64,000 bases of DNA, from contig NZ_JACJJP010000002.1 of the NCBI RefSeq assembly GCF_016900095.1, forward strand, positions 62,001 to 126,000. The letters are read 5' to 3'. The DNA comes from Gemmiger formicilis. Its GTDB lineage: Bacteria; Bacillota; Clostridia; Oscillospirales; Ruminococcaceae. The notes beneath the pieces are model-generated. The model did not search any database. It was not told the origin of the DNA and saw only the letters and a program-made list of their open reading frames with translations. Shown here piece after piece: positions 17,185-24,066 of the stretch (position 1 is its first letter; the number at the start of each line of letters is the position of its first letter). Position numbers and translations under genes: made by a program.

Positions 17185-17218
17185 GAACTGTACGCCGTGG
17201 GAAATCCACGGCCCATAG

Positions 17219-17257
17219 GGAGCATTACTCAAGAGGTCGAAGAGGTCGCACTCGAAA
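17219..17257 (+). pseudogene. 5' half of a disrupted tRNA-Ser(CGA), ending at the anticodon loop
   Basis: Reads as acceptor GGAGCAT, TA, D-arm CTC-loop-GAG, G26, anticodon stem TCGCA and loop CTCGAAA (anticodon CGA). The sequence then turns into GTTTGCAGCC, which cannot form the stem. The complementary 3' half (TGCGA stem, ATGCTCC acceptor) is found at 33804-33864. Together they would rebuild a perfect tRNA-Ser, so this is an attL-type junction. Confidence 0.88.
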
Positions 17258-17408
17258 GTTTGCAGCCCACTGGCCGATTCGTCCGCCGCGAATGGCGTGA
17301 CGGCGGGATTTCCCCGGGGTATGGTTTCCGGTTGTATCCGCTTATCTTGCATCGAAATCTTGCATTTCTCCGAAAGGTTTGCAAGGCGGTGCTGGAAAAA
17401 CTAAATAT
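17258..17408 (+). other. Left arm of an integrated element between the tRNA half and the intact tRNA
   Basis: Non-coding. It contains two TCTTGCA sites (17345-17351 and 17358-17364, period 13). Around them, ~45 bases from TTATCTTGCA to AAGG are clearly similar to the right-end modules at 33609-33650 and 63171-63212, which carry the same pair (period 12). These look like arm-type binding sites for an integrase or excisionase. No plausible promoter for the tRNA at 17409 was seen. Confidence 0.6.
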
Positions 17409-17500
17409 GGAGATGTACTCAAGAGGTCGTAAGAGGGAGCACTCGAAATGCTTTAGGTCTCGAGAGAGGCGCGTGGGTTCGACTCCCACCATCTCCGCCA
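17409..17500 (+). tRNA. tRNA-Ser(CGA), intact
   Basis: A 92-nt tRNA with encoded GCCA end. Acceptor GGAGATG pairs with CATCTCC; D-arm CTC/GAG; anticodon stem GAGCA/TGCTT; loop CTCGAAA with anticodon CGA, reading UCG; long class II variable arm GTCTC-GAGA-GAGGC; T-arm GTGGG-TTCGACT-CCCAC. Its acceptor, anticodon stem and variable arm all differ from the broken tRNA-Ser 190 bases upstream. It lies inside the left junction of the island and so appears to be element-borne. Its 3' half from the anticodon loop onward is repeated exactly at 63366-63428. Confidence 0.95.
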
Positions 17501-17503
17501 AAT
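17441..17503 (+). repeat. 63-bp direct repeat (att site), left copy in tRNA-Ser
   Basis: The 63 bases from ACTCGAAATG in the anticodon loop to CCGCCAAAT just past the tRNA end are identical to 63366-63428. Flanking bases differ on both sides, which defines an att-type duplication extending from the anticodon loop through the tRNA 3' end. Confidence 0.9.
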
Positions 17504-17533
17504 CCCTCAGGAATCTTCCTGAGGGTATTTTTG
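17504..17533 (+). terminator. Terminator of the intact tRNA-Ser
   Basis: CCCTCAGGAA/TTCCTGAGGG (17504-17525) followed by TATTTTTGT, starting 4 bases after the CCA end. Confidence 0.85.
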
Positions 17534-17576
17534 TATTTTCACGGCAAGAGCCCCTTGCCGTTTGGGAGGAAGCGCT

Positions 17577-18134
17577 ATGCCGACATTTACCATCGTGGGC
17601 GGGGTCAACGGGGCAGGCAAGAGCAGCCTGTCCGGTGTTCTAAAGGTTTGCTTGGGTGATGTGGGCATTGTCGTTGACCCGGACAAGCTGATGGCCCTGA
17701 ACGGCGATGAGTATGCCGGGGGTCAGGCTGCCGTTGCCAAACTGCAGGACTGCCTGGCCCAGGGCATCGACTTCACCGAGGAAAGCACCCTTTCGGGCAG
17801 CTTCTCCCGCAAAATGGCCCGCGCGGCCCGGGACAAGGGCTACACCGTACGGCTGTACTATGTGGGCCTGGATACCGCCGAGGAATCGGTCCGTCGGATC
17901 GCCAACCGAGTGGCCCGCGGCGGCCACGACATCCCGACCCAGGACGTGGAGCGCCGGTTTGCCCGGCGTTTCCGGGACCTGGGCAAGCTGCTGCCGCTGT
18001 GCAACGAAGCAACCTTCTATGACAACGACAATGGCTTCCGGGTGGTGGCTTTCTATCGCAACGGGGAACTGCTGCCCGCCACCGATACGCCGCCTGTCTG
18101 GCTCACCGACCTGCGTCGGGAGCTCGCGCTCTGA
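17577..18134 (+). CDS. Zeta-toxin-like P-loop kinase (orphan toxin candidate)
   Basis: A 185-residue protein of the zeta toxin/AAA_33 P-loop group. The Walker A motif GGVNGAGKSS is at residues 7-16, VDPDKLMALNGDEYAGG follows strand 2, and SGSFSRKMARAARDKGYTVRLYYVGLD fits the kinase core. Zeta toxins phosphorylate UDP-activated amino sugars, but some homologues have other roles. GGAGGA precedes ATG 17577. It begins 77 bases after the tRNA-Ser end with no antitoxin gene in between. A VbhA-like antitoxin sits after the matching tRNA 3' half at 63480, which suggests the pair was separated by integration. Confidence 0.8.
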   Translation: MPTFTIVGGVNGAGKSSLSGVLKVCLGDVGIVVDPDKLMALNGDEYAGGQAAVAKLQDCLAQGIDFTEESTLSGSFSRKMARAARDKGYTVRLYYVGLDTAEESVRRIANRVARGGHDIPTQDVERRFARRFRDLGKLLPLCNEATFYDNDNGFRVVAFYRNGELLPATDTPPVWLTDLRRELAL

Positions 18135-18146
18135 ACCAGTGTAGGA

Positions 18147-19334
18147 TTACCACCGGTTTTCCGGCAGTTCTTCCGGCAGTGGCAATGCCTGCTCCATCGT
18201 GGCCGCGCTGAGCTGTTTTGACTGGGAATCCAGGTGGGCGTAGATGTTGGCTGTGGTGGAGATGTCGCTGTGACCCAGCCATTCCTGGATCTGCTTCATG
18301 GGTACGCCCTGTTTCAGCAGCAGGCTGGCGCAGGAGTGGCGCAGATCGTGGAAGCGGATCTTCCTCAGGCCGTGGTTGGCCAGCAGCTTGGCGAAGCCGT
18401 CAGTCACCGCGTTGGGCAGGATGAGATTGCCCATCTCATCCACGAACAGGTAGCCCTTGTACTTCTGGTTGTAGCAGTTTCCGCAGAGTTTCTCGTTGTA
18501 GGCCTGCTGCTCCTTCAGCGCCCGCAGCCGCTGGGCAAAGCTGGCCACCAGCGGCAGGGTGCGCAGGCTGGACTTGGTCTTGGCCCGGTCGGCTTCCACC
18601 AGGACGTGCTTGCCCTCCAGGTTGGTGCTGGTCACGATATGGCGGATGGTCAGGGTACCGGCCTCAAAGTCCACGGCGTCCCACCGCAGGCCCAGCACCT
18701 CGCCCCGGCGCAGCCCGTAGAAGGCTGCGAACTGGATGATCAGTTCCAGCCGATGGCCCCGGGCGGCTTCGAAGAGCTGCTCCATCTCCTCGGCGGTGTA
18801 GTAGACGGCCAGATACTTCTCGGGCTTGGGCCGCTCCACCTTGTCCACCGGGTTGCCGGGGATCAGGTCCAGCTTCACGGCGTATTTCAGCGCCTTGTGC
18901 AGGTTGGCGTGCTGCCGCAGTACGCTGGTGGCTTTCAGCGTTTCCAGCTCGTGGAGATAGAAACTCTGGATATGCCGCGCCTGCAGCCCGCCCAGCGTGA
19001 TGCCGGTGGGCTTGAAGTAGGGGACGATGTGGTTCTTCACATTGAAGTTGTAGGAGGACCAGGTGGTTTCCTGCACGGCGGGGCGGATGATCTTCAGCCA
19101 GTAGAGCATATAGTCGCTGAACAGCATATCGGGGCTCAGTTCCTCTTTGCGGTTGGGTTTGGGCGGTGTGAAGCTGCGGCGCAGTTCCCGCAGCATCTCC
19201 TCCGCCCGCTTTTTGTTGCCCTTCACCGGCAAGCCGGTGGCGTGCCAGGGTTGTTTCCGCTTGCCGTCGGCACCGGTGTAGCTGAGTACCATGTAGTAAT
19301 ATCCGTTTTTCTCTTGCAGTCGGCCTGCGACCAT
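18147..19334 (-). CDS. Tyrosine recombinase (integrase)
   Basis: A 395-residue phage-type integrase. After an N-terminal AP2-like arm-binding region (GRLQEKNGYYYMVLSY) and an SAM-like core-binding domain, the catalytic domain shows R209 in YGLRRGEVLGLRW, H329 and R332 in HDLRHSCASLLL, H355 in WLGHSDISTTANIY and nucleophile Y365 in that last motif. The ATG 19334 lies 8 bases after AAAGGAG; longer forms lack a site. It is oriented toward the adjacent tRNA-Ser att site, the classical position for a tRNA-targeting integrase, and it is the only recombinase gene in the island. Confidence 0.95.
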   Translation of the reverse strand: MVAGRLQEKNGYYYMVLSYTGADGKRKQPWHATGLPVKGNKKRAEEMLRELRRSFTPPKPNRKEELSPDMLFSDYMLYWLKIIRPAVQETTWSSYNFNVKNHIVPYFKPTGITLGGLQARHIQSFYLHELETLKATSVLRQHANLHKALKYAVKLDLIPGNPVDKVERPKPEKYLAVYYTAEEMEQLFEAARGHRLELIIQFAAFYGLRRGEVLGLRWDAVDFEAGTLTIRHIVTSTNLEGKHVLVEADRAKTKSSLRTLPLVASFAQRLRALKEQQAYNEKLCGNCYNQKYKGYLFVDEMGNLILPNAVTDGFAKLLANHGLRKIRFHDLRHSCASLLLKQGVPMKQIQEWLGHSDISTTANIYAHLDSQSKQLSAATMEQALPLPEELPENRW

Positions 19335-19458
19335 AGGCATTTCTCCTTTCATACTCGTTTGTACGGGTTTCCGGGTCCAACACAACAATACCCGGAATCC
19401 CTGGCAAAAGCTATTCACAAATCTACACAAGGATACGCCCTTGTCTTGGGTACGAATC

Positions 19459-19503
19459 TACCAAAGCGCCCGCGTCGGGAACTTCCCGGCGCGGGCTTTT
19501 GGT
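19459..19503. terminator. Hairpin between integrase and relaxase genes
   Basis: CCAAAGCGCCCGCGTCGGGAA pairs with TTCCCGGCGCGGGCTTTTGG with one mismatch and one bulge (about 19461-19502). Likely ends the relaxase message on the minus strand, although the U tract there is short. Confidence 0.6.
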
Positions 19504-19514
19504 ATGGTTGTGGT

Positions 19515-20894
19515 TCAGCGCTCCAGATCGCGGCGGCGCTTGCGGTGGCGGGCTTTTTCCTCGGCCCGCTGGCGGGCCTGTTCTGCCAACGCCTTGCGGC
19601 AGGCGATGGTGGCTCGTACCCTTCGGAGAATCCTGTCACAGACTTCATCCTCGTGCCGCAGCGCCTTGATCTGGCGGGTCAGTCCGGCCCGGCGTTCGGC
19701 GGTGCCGGGCGGCGGGACCTTGTGCCGCAGCAGCCGGGCACAGTCGGCGCGCTCCTTGCAGAGGGCGTCGATCTGCGCCACCAGTTCCCGGCGGTGGGCC
19801 TCCACCTCGTCGGTGGTGTGGAAATCCCGGTCGAAGCAGAGGTGCATCTCCTCCAATGTGCGCTCCACGTTGCGCCAGATCGCTTCGATCTCCGGCCAGT
19901 TGATGGACGCCCGGGGATTCGGCTTGGCCTGTACCTTGTACCGGAAGTAGAGATACTTCCGGCCCAGGTGGGACTTTCCGAAGAGTTCGTCCAGCAGGCC
20001 CTTGTACCGCACCTTGGCCCAGGAACGGCAAACCGGGCGCCTGGGACGGTCATACCCACCGAACAGGCTGTAATAGTGGGGACCGAACTGGTAGTAGTGG
20101 GCGTCCAGTACCCGGGCCAGCGCGGGCCAGTCGAACTCCGGGCCCAGGCGGTGCACCCGCACCGGGCGGCCGCCGTCCACTGAGCGCAGCGTGGCGTACT
20201 TGCGGCCCTCCTCCCGCCGCCACAGGTAGCCCATCCGACACAGGGCCAGGGCAAAGTCCTCCTCGGTGCTGGTTTGCTGGAGGGCGGTTCGCAGTGCCTC
20301 CCGCATCCGGTTGTACCGGGTGGGCTCACCCCGGCGTTCCGCTTCGTAGAGGGAACGCGGTGCGCTTTTGCCTTGAGGCTGTACCACCGACAACCCCTGG
20401 GCCCGGCAGAGGGCATCGGAGGCGCGGCGCAGTTCCCGGTACTGGCTGCGGCGCTGTTCGTACTTTTTGCCATCCACATAAGACACCGCGTTGATGACAA
20501 AGTGGTTGTGCAGGCAGTGCGTGTTCATGTGGGTGGCCACCAGCACCTGGAACCGCCCGCCCCACACCTGACGGGCCAGTTCTACCCCGATGGCGTGGCA
20601 CTGTTCCGGAGTCACCTCACCGGGCTGGAAACTCTGGTAGGCGTGCATCGCCACCACGCCTTCGGTCTTACCGAACTTCCGCTGCACCGCCCGCATATCC
20701 GCCCAGGCGGTTTCGGGGCGGCAGTGGATGCCGCTCACTAGTTTTGCGCTTTCCGTCAAGGAGGTCTTGGCGTCGTTCCCGGCGTAGTGCAGCGCCTGGG
20801 ACAGGCCACCGTATTCGGTTTTCTCCGGGTTTGCGGCGTAGTCCACCACCCGGCGCAGGCTGTCCCGCACCGGCCAGATCTTGGTGACGGCCAG
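19515..20894 (-). CDS. Relaxase / mobilization nuclease, probable CTG start
   Basis: A ~459-residue relaxase of the MobP/pfam03432 type that nicks oriT and leads DNA transfer. The three-histidine metal site is in HMNTHCLHNHFVIN, with conserved YVDGKKYEQRRSQY just after it. The C-terminal third is a charged coiled coil (RHEDEVCDRILRRVRATIACRKALAEQ). The family N-terminus (AVTKIWPVRDSLRRVVDYA) is only recovered if translation starts at CTG 20894, 6 bases after GGAG. The next internal start, GTG 20870, loses the AVTKIWP strand. Downstream of mobC in one operon. Confidence 0.9.
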   Translation of the reverse strand: MAVTKIWPVRDSLRRVVDYAANPEKTEYGGLSQALHYAGNDAKTSLTESAKLVSGIHCRPETAWADMRAVQRKFGKTEGVVAMHAYQSFQPGEVTPEQCHAIGVELARQVWGGRFQVLVATHMNTHCLHNHFVINAVSYVDGKKYEQRRSQYRELRRASDALCRAQGLSVVQPQGKSAPRSLYEAERRGEPTRYNRMREALRTALQQTSTEEDFALALCRMGYLWRREEGRKYATLRSVDGGRPVRVHRLGPEFDWPALARVLDAHYYQFGPHYYSLFGGYDRPRRPVCRSWAKVRYKGLLDELFGKSHLGRKYLYFRYKVQAKPNPRASINWPEIEAIWRNVERTLEEMHLCFDRDFHTTDEVEAHRRELVAQIDALCKERADCARLLRHKVPPPGTAERRAGLTRQIKALRHEDEVCDRILRRVRATIACRKALAEQARQRAEEKARHRKRRRDLER

Positions 20895-20897
20895 GGA

Positions 20898-21167
20898 TTA
20901 CTCCTTCGGCAGCAGGATATCCCGGATCTGGTCTGTTGCCGCCCGGCAGGGGAGCGCGTCCCCGGGCGGCAGACGGTCCGCCAGCGCATCCAGTTCTTCC
21001 AGAGCGGAAAACAAAGACGCGGGCGGATGAAACTGCGGCGTGTACCCCAGTGCCCGCTGCCGGAGATATTCCGACAGCGTCAGACCGCAGCGCCGGGCGG
21101 CGGTTTCCATCCGGTGTTTTTCAGCCGGTGTCACCCGCACGTTGATGCCCACGGTGCGGTTTCTCAC
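20898..21167 (-). CDS. MobC-like relaxosome protein
   Basis: An 89-residue protein with the MobC ribbon-helix-helix signature: VRNRTVGINVRVTPAEKHRMETAA, then the LTLSEYLRQRALG motif. It would bind near oriT and help the relaxase open DNA. The GTG start at 21167 overlaps the TGA stop of the upstream ATPase gene (GTGA), indicating translational coupling. Its own last codons (CCGAAGGAGTAA) supply the ribosome binding site for the relaxase. Family and position are clear; the exact oriT is not identified. Confidence 0.88.
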   Translation of the reverse strand: MRNRTVGINVRVTPAEKHRMETAARRCGLTLSEYLRQRALGYTPQFHPPASLFSALEELDALADRLPPGDALPCRAATDQIRDILLPKE

Positions 21168-22378
21168 GAGGCAGTCTCCCGTGAAAAATCGGGGCTCGGG
21201 GCCGTCCCCGTAGGAGCGGCGGTGTCCGCCGCGGCGAAGGGGTGCCCGTCGGCAACACAAAGCCCATGCTCGCTACCGTGATGCGGCCCCGGTGACGGTG
21301 ATGACGACGATGACGGTACGGGGGCCGCACCCTCTTCACCAGCCGGTACCGTACCAGACGGTAAAGGGGATCCGCCGGTATCATCGTCACTGCCGTCATG
21401 ACCGTCATCCCCGTCACAGGTGAAGCACAGCAGCCGGGTGTTGGAGGTGCGCCGGGACTGGTAGCGGATGCCCTGCGGGGCAAACACCGTGTAGAAGTGC
21501 TCTACCAGTTTGCGGGTGAACTGGTTGGGCTGTACCCCGGTGATGGCCGCGGCGGTCAGCAGTTCGGTGGCGGTGCCCGTCCAGCTGCTGGTGCGCTGGA
21601 TAAAGTCCGCCGCCCGCCACAGATAGTCCGGAACGGCCTTCCGGACCTGCTCCTCGGCAGATTCCTCCTCCAACAGCTGCCAGATACAGTCCCGGGTCTG
21701 CAAATGGAGGGTGCAGCTGTCCATGTCACGGCCCGTCACCAGCAGCCGGGCCGTGTCGCTCATCCGCTGGCGCTGCAGCAGCCAGATGGTGTCGGCGGCA
21801 CCCATCAGGCCATTGGACCCGGAAATCTGCTGAAACGGGTCGGATGCGCCCTGTTTGCGCAGATGATGCACCAGCAGCAACCCGATGCCGCGGCGGTCCG
21901 CCAGGGATTTCAGCGCGCTCATATCCTGGTAATCGCTGGCGTAAGCGCCGTTGTTCTGGTCGGCGGTGCGGACCTTCTGCAAGGTGTCGATGACCACCAA
22001 CCCGGTTTCGGGGTGCTGGGACAGGAATTTCTCGATCTGGAGTTCCAGACCGTCCCCGATGGCGCAGCTTCCGGTCTGGAAGTACAACCGACTGGGAACG
22101 GGGTCCTCCGTCAGGCGGAACAAACGCCCCTGGATGCGGGCGTAGGTGTCCTCCAGACAGAGGTACAGTACAGTCTGTGGCTGGGTGGTGCGGCCCCAGA
22201 TCTCGCCGCCCCGGGCCAGCTGCAGGCAAAGCCACAGGCACAGCCAGCTTTTGCCTGCCTTGCTGGCACCGGCCAACAAGGAAAGCCCGGCGGGCAGCAG
22301 GCCGGGAATCAGCCACCGTACCGGCGGCAGCGGGGTGGAAAGTAGAGTTTCAGCATCAATAGGTTCGTTTCTCTGCAT
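21164..22378 (-). CDS. RepA-like AAA ATPase (hexameric helicase type)
   Basis: A 404-residue RecA-fold ATPase of the RSF1010 RepA/AAA_25 group. Walker A GASKAGKS is at residues 37-44, Walker B GLVVIDTLQKV near 130-140, and the LLLVHHLRKQG sensor region follows. Such proteins act as replication helicases for small mobilizable elements. ATG 22378 is preceded by AAGGAGG. The last ~70 residues are low complexity and acidic/serine-rich (DGDDGHDGSDDD, SSSSSPSPGP) and look unlike the conserved core; the corresponding DNA carries TGACGG repeats in both orientations. Confidence 0.85.
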   Translation of the reverse strand: MQRNEPIDAETLLSTPLPPVRWLIPGLLPAGLSLLAGASKAGKSWLCLWLCLQLARGGEIWGRTTQPQTVLYLCLEDTYARIQGRLFRLTEDPVPSRLYFQTGSCAIGDGLELQIEKFLSQHPETGLVVIDTLQKVRTADQNNGAYASDYQDMSALKSLADRRGIGLLLVHHLRKQGASDPFQQISGSNGLMGAADTIWLLQRQRMSDTARLLVTGRDMDSCTLHLQTRDCIWQLLEEESAEEQVRKAVPDYLWRAADFIQRTSSWTGTATELLTAAAITGVQPNQFTRKLVEHFYTVFAPQGIRYQSRRTSNTRLLCFTCDGDDGHDGSDDDTGGSPLPSGTVPAGEEGAAPVPSSSSSPSPGPHHGSEHGLCVADGHPFAAADTAAPTGTAPSPDFSRETAS

Positions 22379-22511
22379 GGCATACGCCTCCTTCTTGCTG
22401 GGCCACAGGCCGCCCAACGGGGCCCTGTGGCGCGACCTTTGCGACAATGCGGGTAACGTGCCCGCCGCCCGGCGGCGCGCGGCAGGGCGCGGATTTGGGC
22501 GGAGGTACGGA

Positions 22512-22658
22512 GTGAATCTTAATACGATTCACTTTGTCGGGAAAATCGCTTGCGTGAATCTTGTTAAGATACCTTTGGCCGCAATACAGCAGAAAGTGAA
22601 TCATGCTATGATTCACTTTTCCTGCGGCGGATTTCCAGTGAATCATGCTATGATTCAC
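22512..22658. repeat. Four 42-bp-phased palindromic iterons
   Basis: GTGAATC begins at 22512, 22554, 22596 and 22638, exactly 42 bases apart. Copies 3 and 4 are identical perfect palindromes (arms GTGAATCAT and ATGATTCAC, 3-base centre). Copy 1 keeps 7-bp arms; copy 2 is imperfect on its right side. They lie between the RepA-like gene and the excisionase-like gene, the fourth reaching 11 bases into the latter's 3' end. Candidate origin iterons, partition site or operators. Confidence 0.85.
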
Positions 22659-22920
22659 TTTGCAGGTCTTGCCCGGCAAAACCCGCCCCGTGTGCATTGG
22701 TTAGCAGATAGCGGATGACGTTGATTTTGGGAATCTTGTAGGCGTTGCCCAGTTTGAGGGCCCCGATTTCCCCTTCTCCCAGCAGATCATACGCCGCATG
22801 ACGGCTGATGCCCAACATAGTTTGCAGTTGCCGGACCGTCACCACATCGGGAAAGTCGGCAAACAGCAGGCCATAGCAGGCTTTCAGCTCTTTTTCCGGG
22901 ATGAGGCGTTTCGCAGACAT
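22648..22920 (-). CDS. Excisionase-like small HTH protein
   Basis: A 90-residue protein with a MerR/excisionase-type winged helix: VVTVRQLQTMLGISRHAAYDLLGEGEIGALKLGNAYKIPKINVIRYL is the usual helix-turn-helix plus wing arrangement. Proteins of this size next to tyrosine recombinases often act as recombination directionality factors, although a replication or regulatory role is equally possible given the adjacent iterons. It is divergent from the Xre-type gene and shares an AT-rich control region with it. The ATG 22920 has a plausible GAGGGTCG leader on the minus strand. Confidence 0.75.
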   Translation of the reverse strand: MSAKRLIPEKELKACYGLLFADFPDVVTVRQLQTMLGISRHAAYDLLGEGEIGALKLGNAYKIPKINVIRYLLTNAHGAGFAGQDLQSES

Positions 22921-22983
22921 GCGACCCTCGTGGAATGAAAATGTACGGATTGGATAATCGTGTAAAAGTCTCCTTTCTGTAAT

Positions 22984-23073
22984 CGCTTGCGAATGCTTTA
23001 CTGAGCTTTCGCAAATTTGATAAGTATATTATAGTTCGCAAAAATGCGAACGTCAATATATTTCGCAAATTTG
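22984..23073. promoter_or_regulatory. Divergent control region with TTCGCAAA operators
   Basis: TTCGCAAATTTG at 23008-23019 and 23062-23073 flank the perfect palindrome TTCGCA-AAAA-TGCGAA at 23035-23050. The spacing (27 bases between successive starts) suggests cooperative binding by the Xre-type repressor encoded at 23144, controlling both itself and the leftward mobilization operon. Confidence 0.6.
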
Positions 23074-23143
23074 TTACAATTTTTCTTGAAAATGCGTTAC
23101 GGACACAGTACAATGTAGAAAACACAGAAAGCGTGGAGGGCAT

Positions 23144-23722
23144 ATGACTGTCGGAAAAAAAATTCAGCTGGTACGCAAGCACCGCAAAATGACACAAAAA
23201 AAATTGGGCATCCGGATTGGCTTAGGCGAAAATGGAGCCAATCGGGTTGCCCAATATGAAATGGGGTATCGTGTGCCGAAAGAGGATTTGCTGGAGGCTA
23301 TCGCTGCGGCACTGGATGTTCCGGTGGAAAACTTTTTGACGAAGGATACCTACCTGCAGGACGTTTTGCGGACTTTGTTATGGTTTGACTGGGAGCATCC
23401 CACTGAATTCCGACTGACCATTACCGATGCGGAGGAAGCTGGCAAAGATATGTCCGAGGTACGGCTTGCAGGGAATGCCAAGGTGCTGATGGACGGGGGA
23501 AACTATCAGCCTGCAACGGTCCTTTGGTCGAATGGGGCTGCAACAGACGTACTTATGCGGGAGTGGGCGATTCGTAAACAGGAGTTGGCATCCCATCAGA
23601 TCACCAAGGATGAGTATCTGGAATGGCTATTGCAGTGGCCGGCATCCTCTGATCTGGCAGGCTTGAGAGAGCCGAGGCGGCAGTGGAGAAAGAATGAGTA
23701 TAGCCATGGCAAGAACGAATAA
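23144..23722 (+). CDS. Xre-family transcriptional regulator
   Basis: A 192-residue regulator. The N-terminal Cro/CI-type helix-turn-helix covers ~1-65 (KIQLVRKHRKMTQKKLGIRIGL, then VAQYEMGYRVPKEDLLEAIAAAL). The C-terminal part (~70-190) has no recognised domain but is typical of regulators of Clostridial integrative elements. It faces away from the excisionase-like gene across three TTCGCAAA operator-like sites. Its GC content and AAAAAA runs are lower than the flanking genes. GTGGAGGG precedes the ATG. Confidence 0.85.
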   Translation: MTVGKKIQLVRKHRKMTQKKLGIRIGLGENGANRVAQYEMGYRVPKEDLLEAIAAALDVPVENFLTKDTYLQDVLRTLLWFDWEHPTEFRLTITDAEEAGKDMSEVRLAGNAKVLMDGGNYQPATVLWSNGAATDVLMREWAIRKQELASHQITKDEYLEWLLQWPASSDLAGLREPRRQWRKNEYSHGKNE

Positions 23723-23865
23723 AATGAGTGCCGATTAGAAGTTGTTTGATTTGACTTAAAAAGTGATACCTGAATATATAAGCTGAGAGGGCTAGATCCA
23801 GTCAAAATATTAGTATTAAGCGTGGCAGGAAGAAATCCGAAAACAGAGGATTTGGGCTCTCTTTC

Positions 23866-23926
23866 TTTGAAATGCGATAGGGTGGTAACAGTGCCGCCAG
23901 TATTCAAATCTTTGATATGCTCTGCT
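23866..23926 (+). pseudogene. Degenerate tRNA-Ser 3' half (right end of mobilization block)
   Basis: From TTGAAATGCGATAGGG to ATGCTCTGCTA the sequence follows the tRNA 3' half at 33804-33864 with about 80% identity (variable arm, T-arm ATTCAAATCT, acceptor tail), but the T-stem and CCA are decayed. It marks an old attR separating the mobilization genes from the phosphonate genes. The rest of the 23723-24066 gap holds nothing else recognisable. Confidence 0.7.
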
Positions 23927-23932
23927 AAAAGG

Positions 23933-23966
23933 AAACGAGCAGAAACCATACGGTTCCTGCTCGTTT
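23933..23966 (+). terminator. Hairpin following the degenerate tRNA half
   Basis: AAACGAGCAG pairs with CTGCTCGTTT around an AAACCATACGGTTC segment; followed by TAGTTTG. Probably the original tRNA terminator. Confidence 0.65.
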
Positions 23967-24066
23967 AGTTTGATGAATTGCACGCCCCGAATGAGCAGTT
24001 CTAGAAAAGTTTTCATCGGGACAGAAGCAAACGCGGTTCCTTGCTGGTATGGAAAGCAAACATTAA

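Noticed and set aside
17229-17501. 90-aa minus-strand frame beginning MAEMVGVEPTRLSRD
   Set aside because: It is antisense to tRNA-Ser; this peptide is a well-known tRNA-antisense annotation artefact. The same applies to 63298-63486.
22512-22658. CRISPR array
   Set aside because: Repeats are palindromic with constant 21-base spacing, only four copies, and no cas gene is present; phased iterons explain them better.
22356-22697. 113-aa minus-strand frame containing repeated KVNHSMIH-type peptides
   Set aside because: The repetition follows from the 42-bp iterons (42 is a multiple of 3); there is no ribosome binding site and the frame overlaps two real genes.
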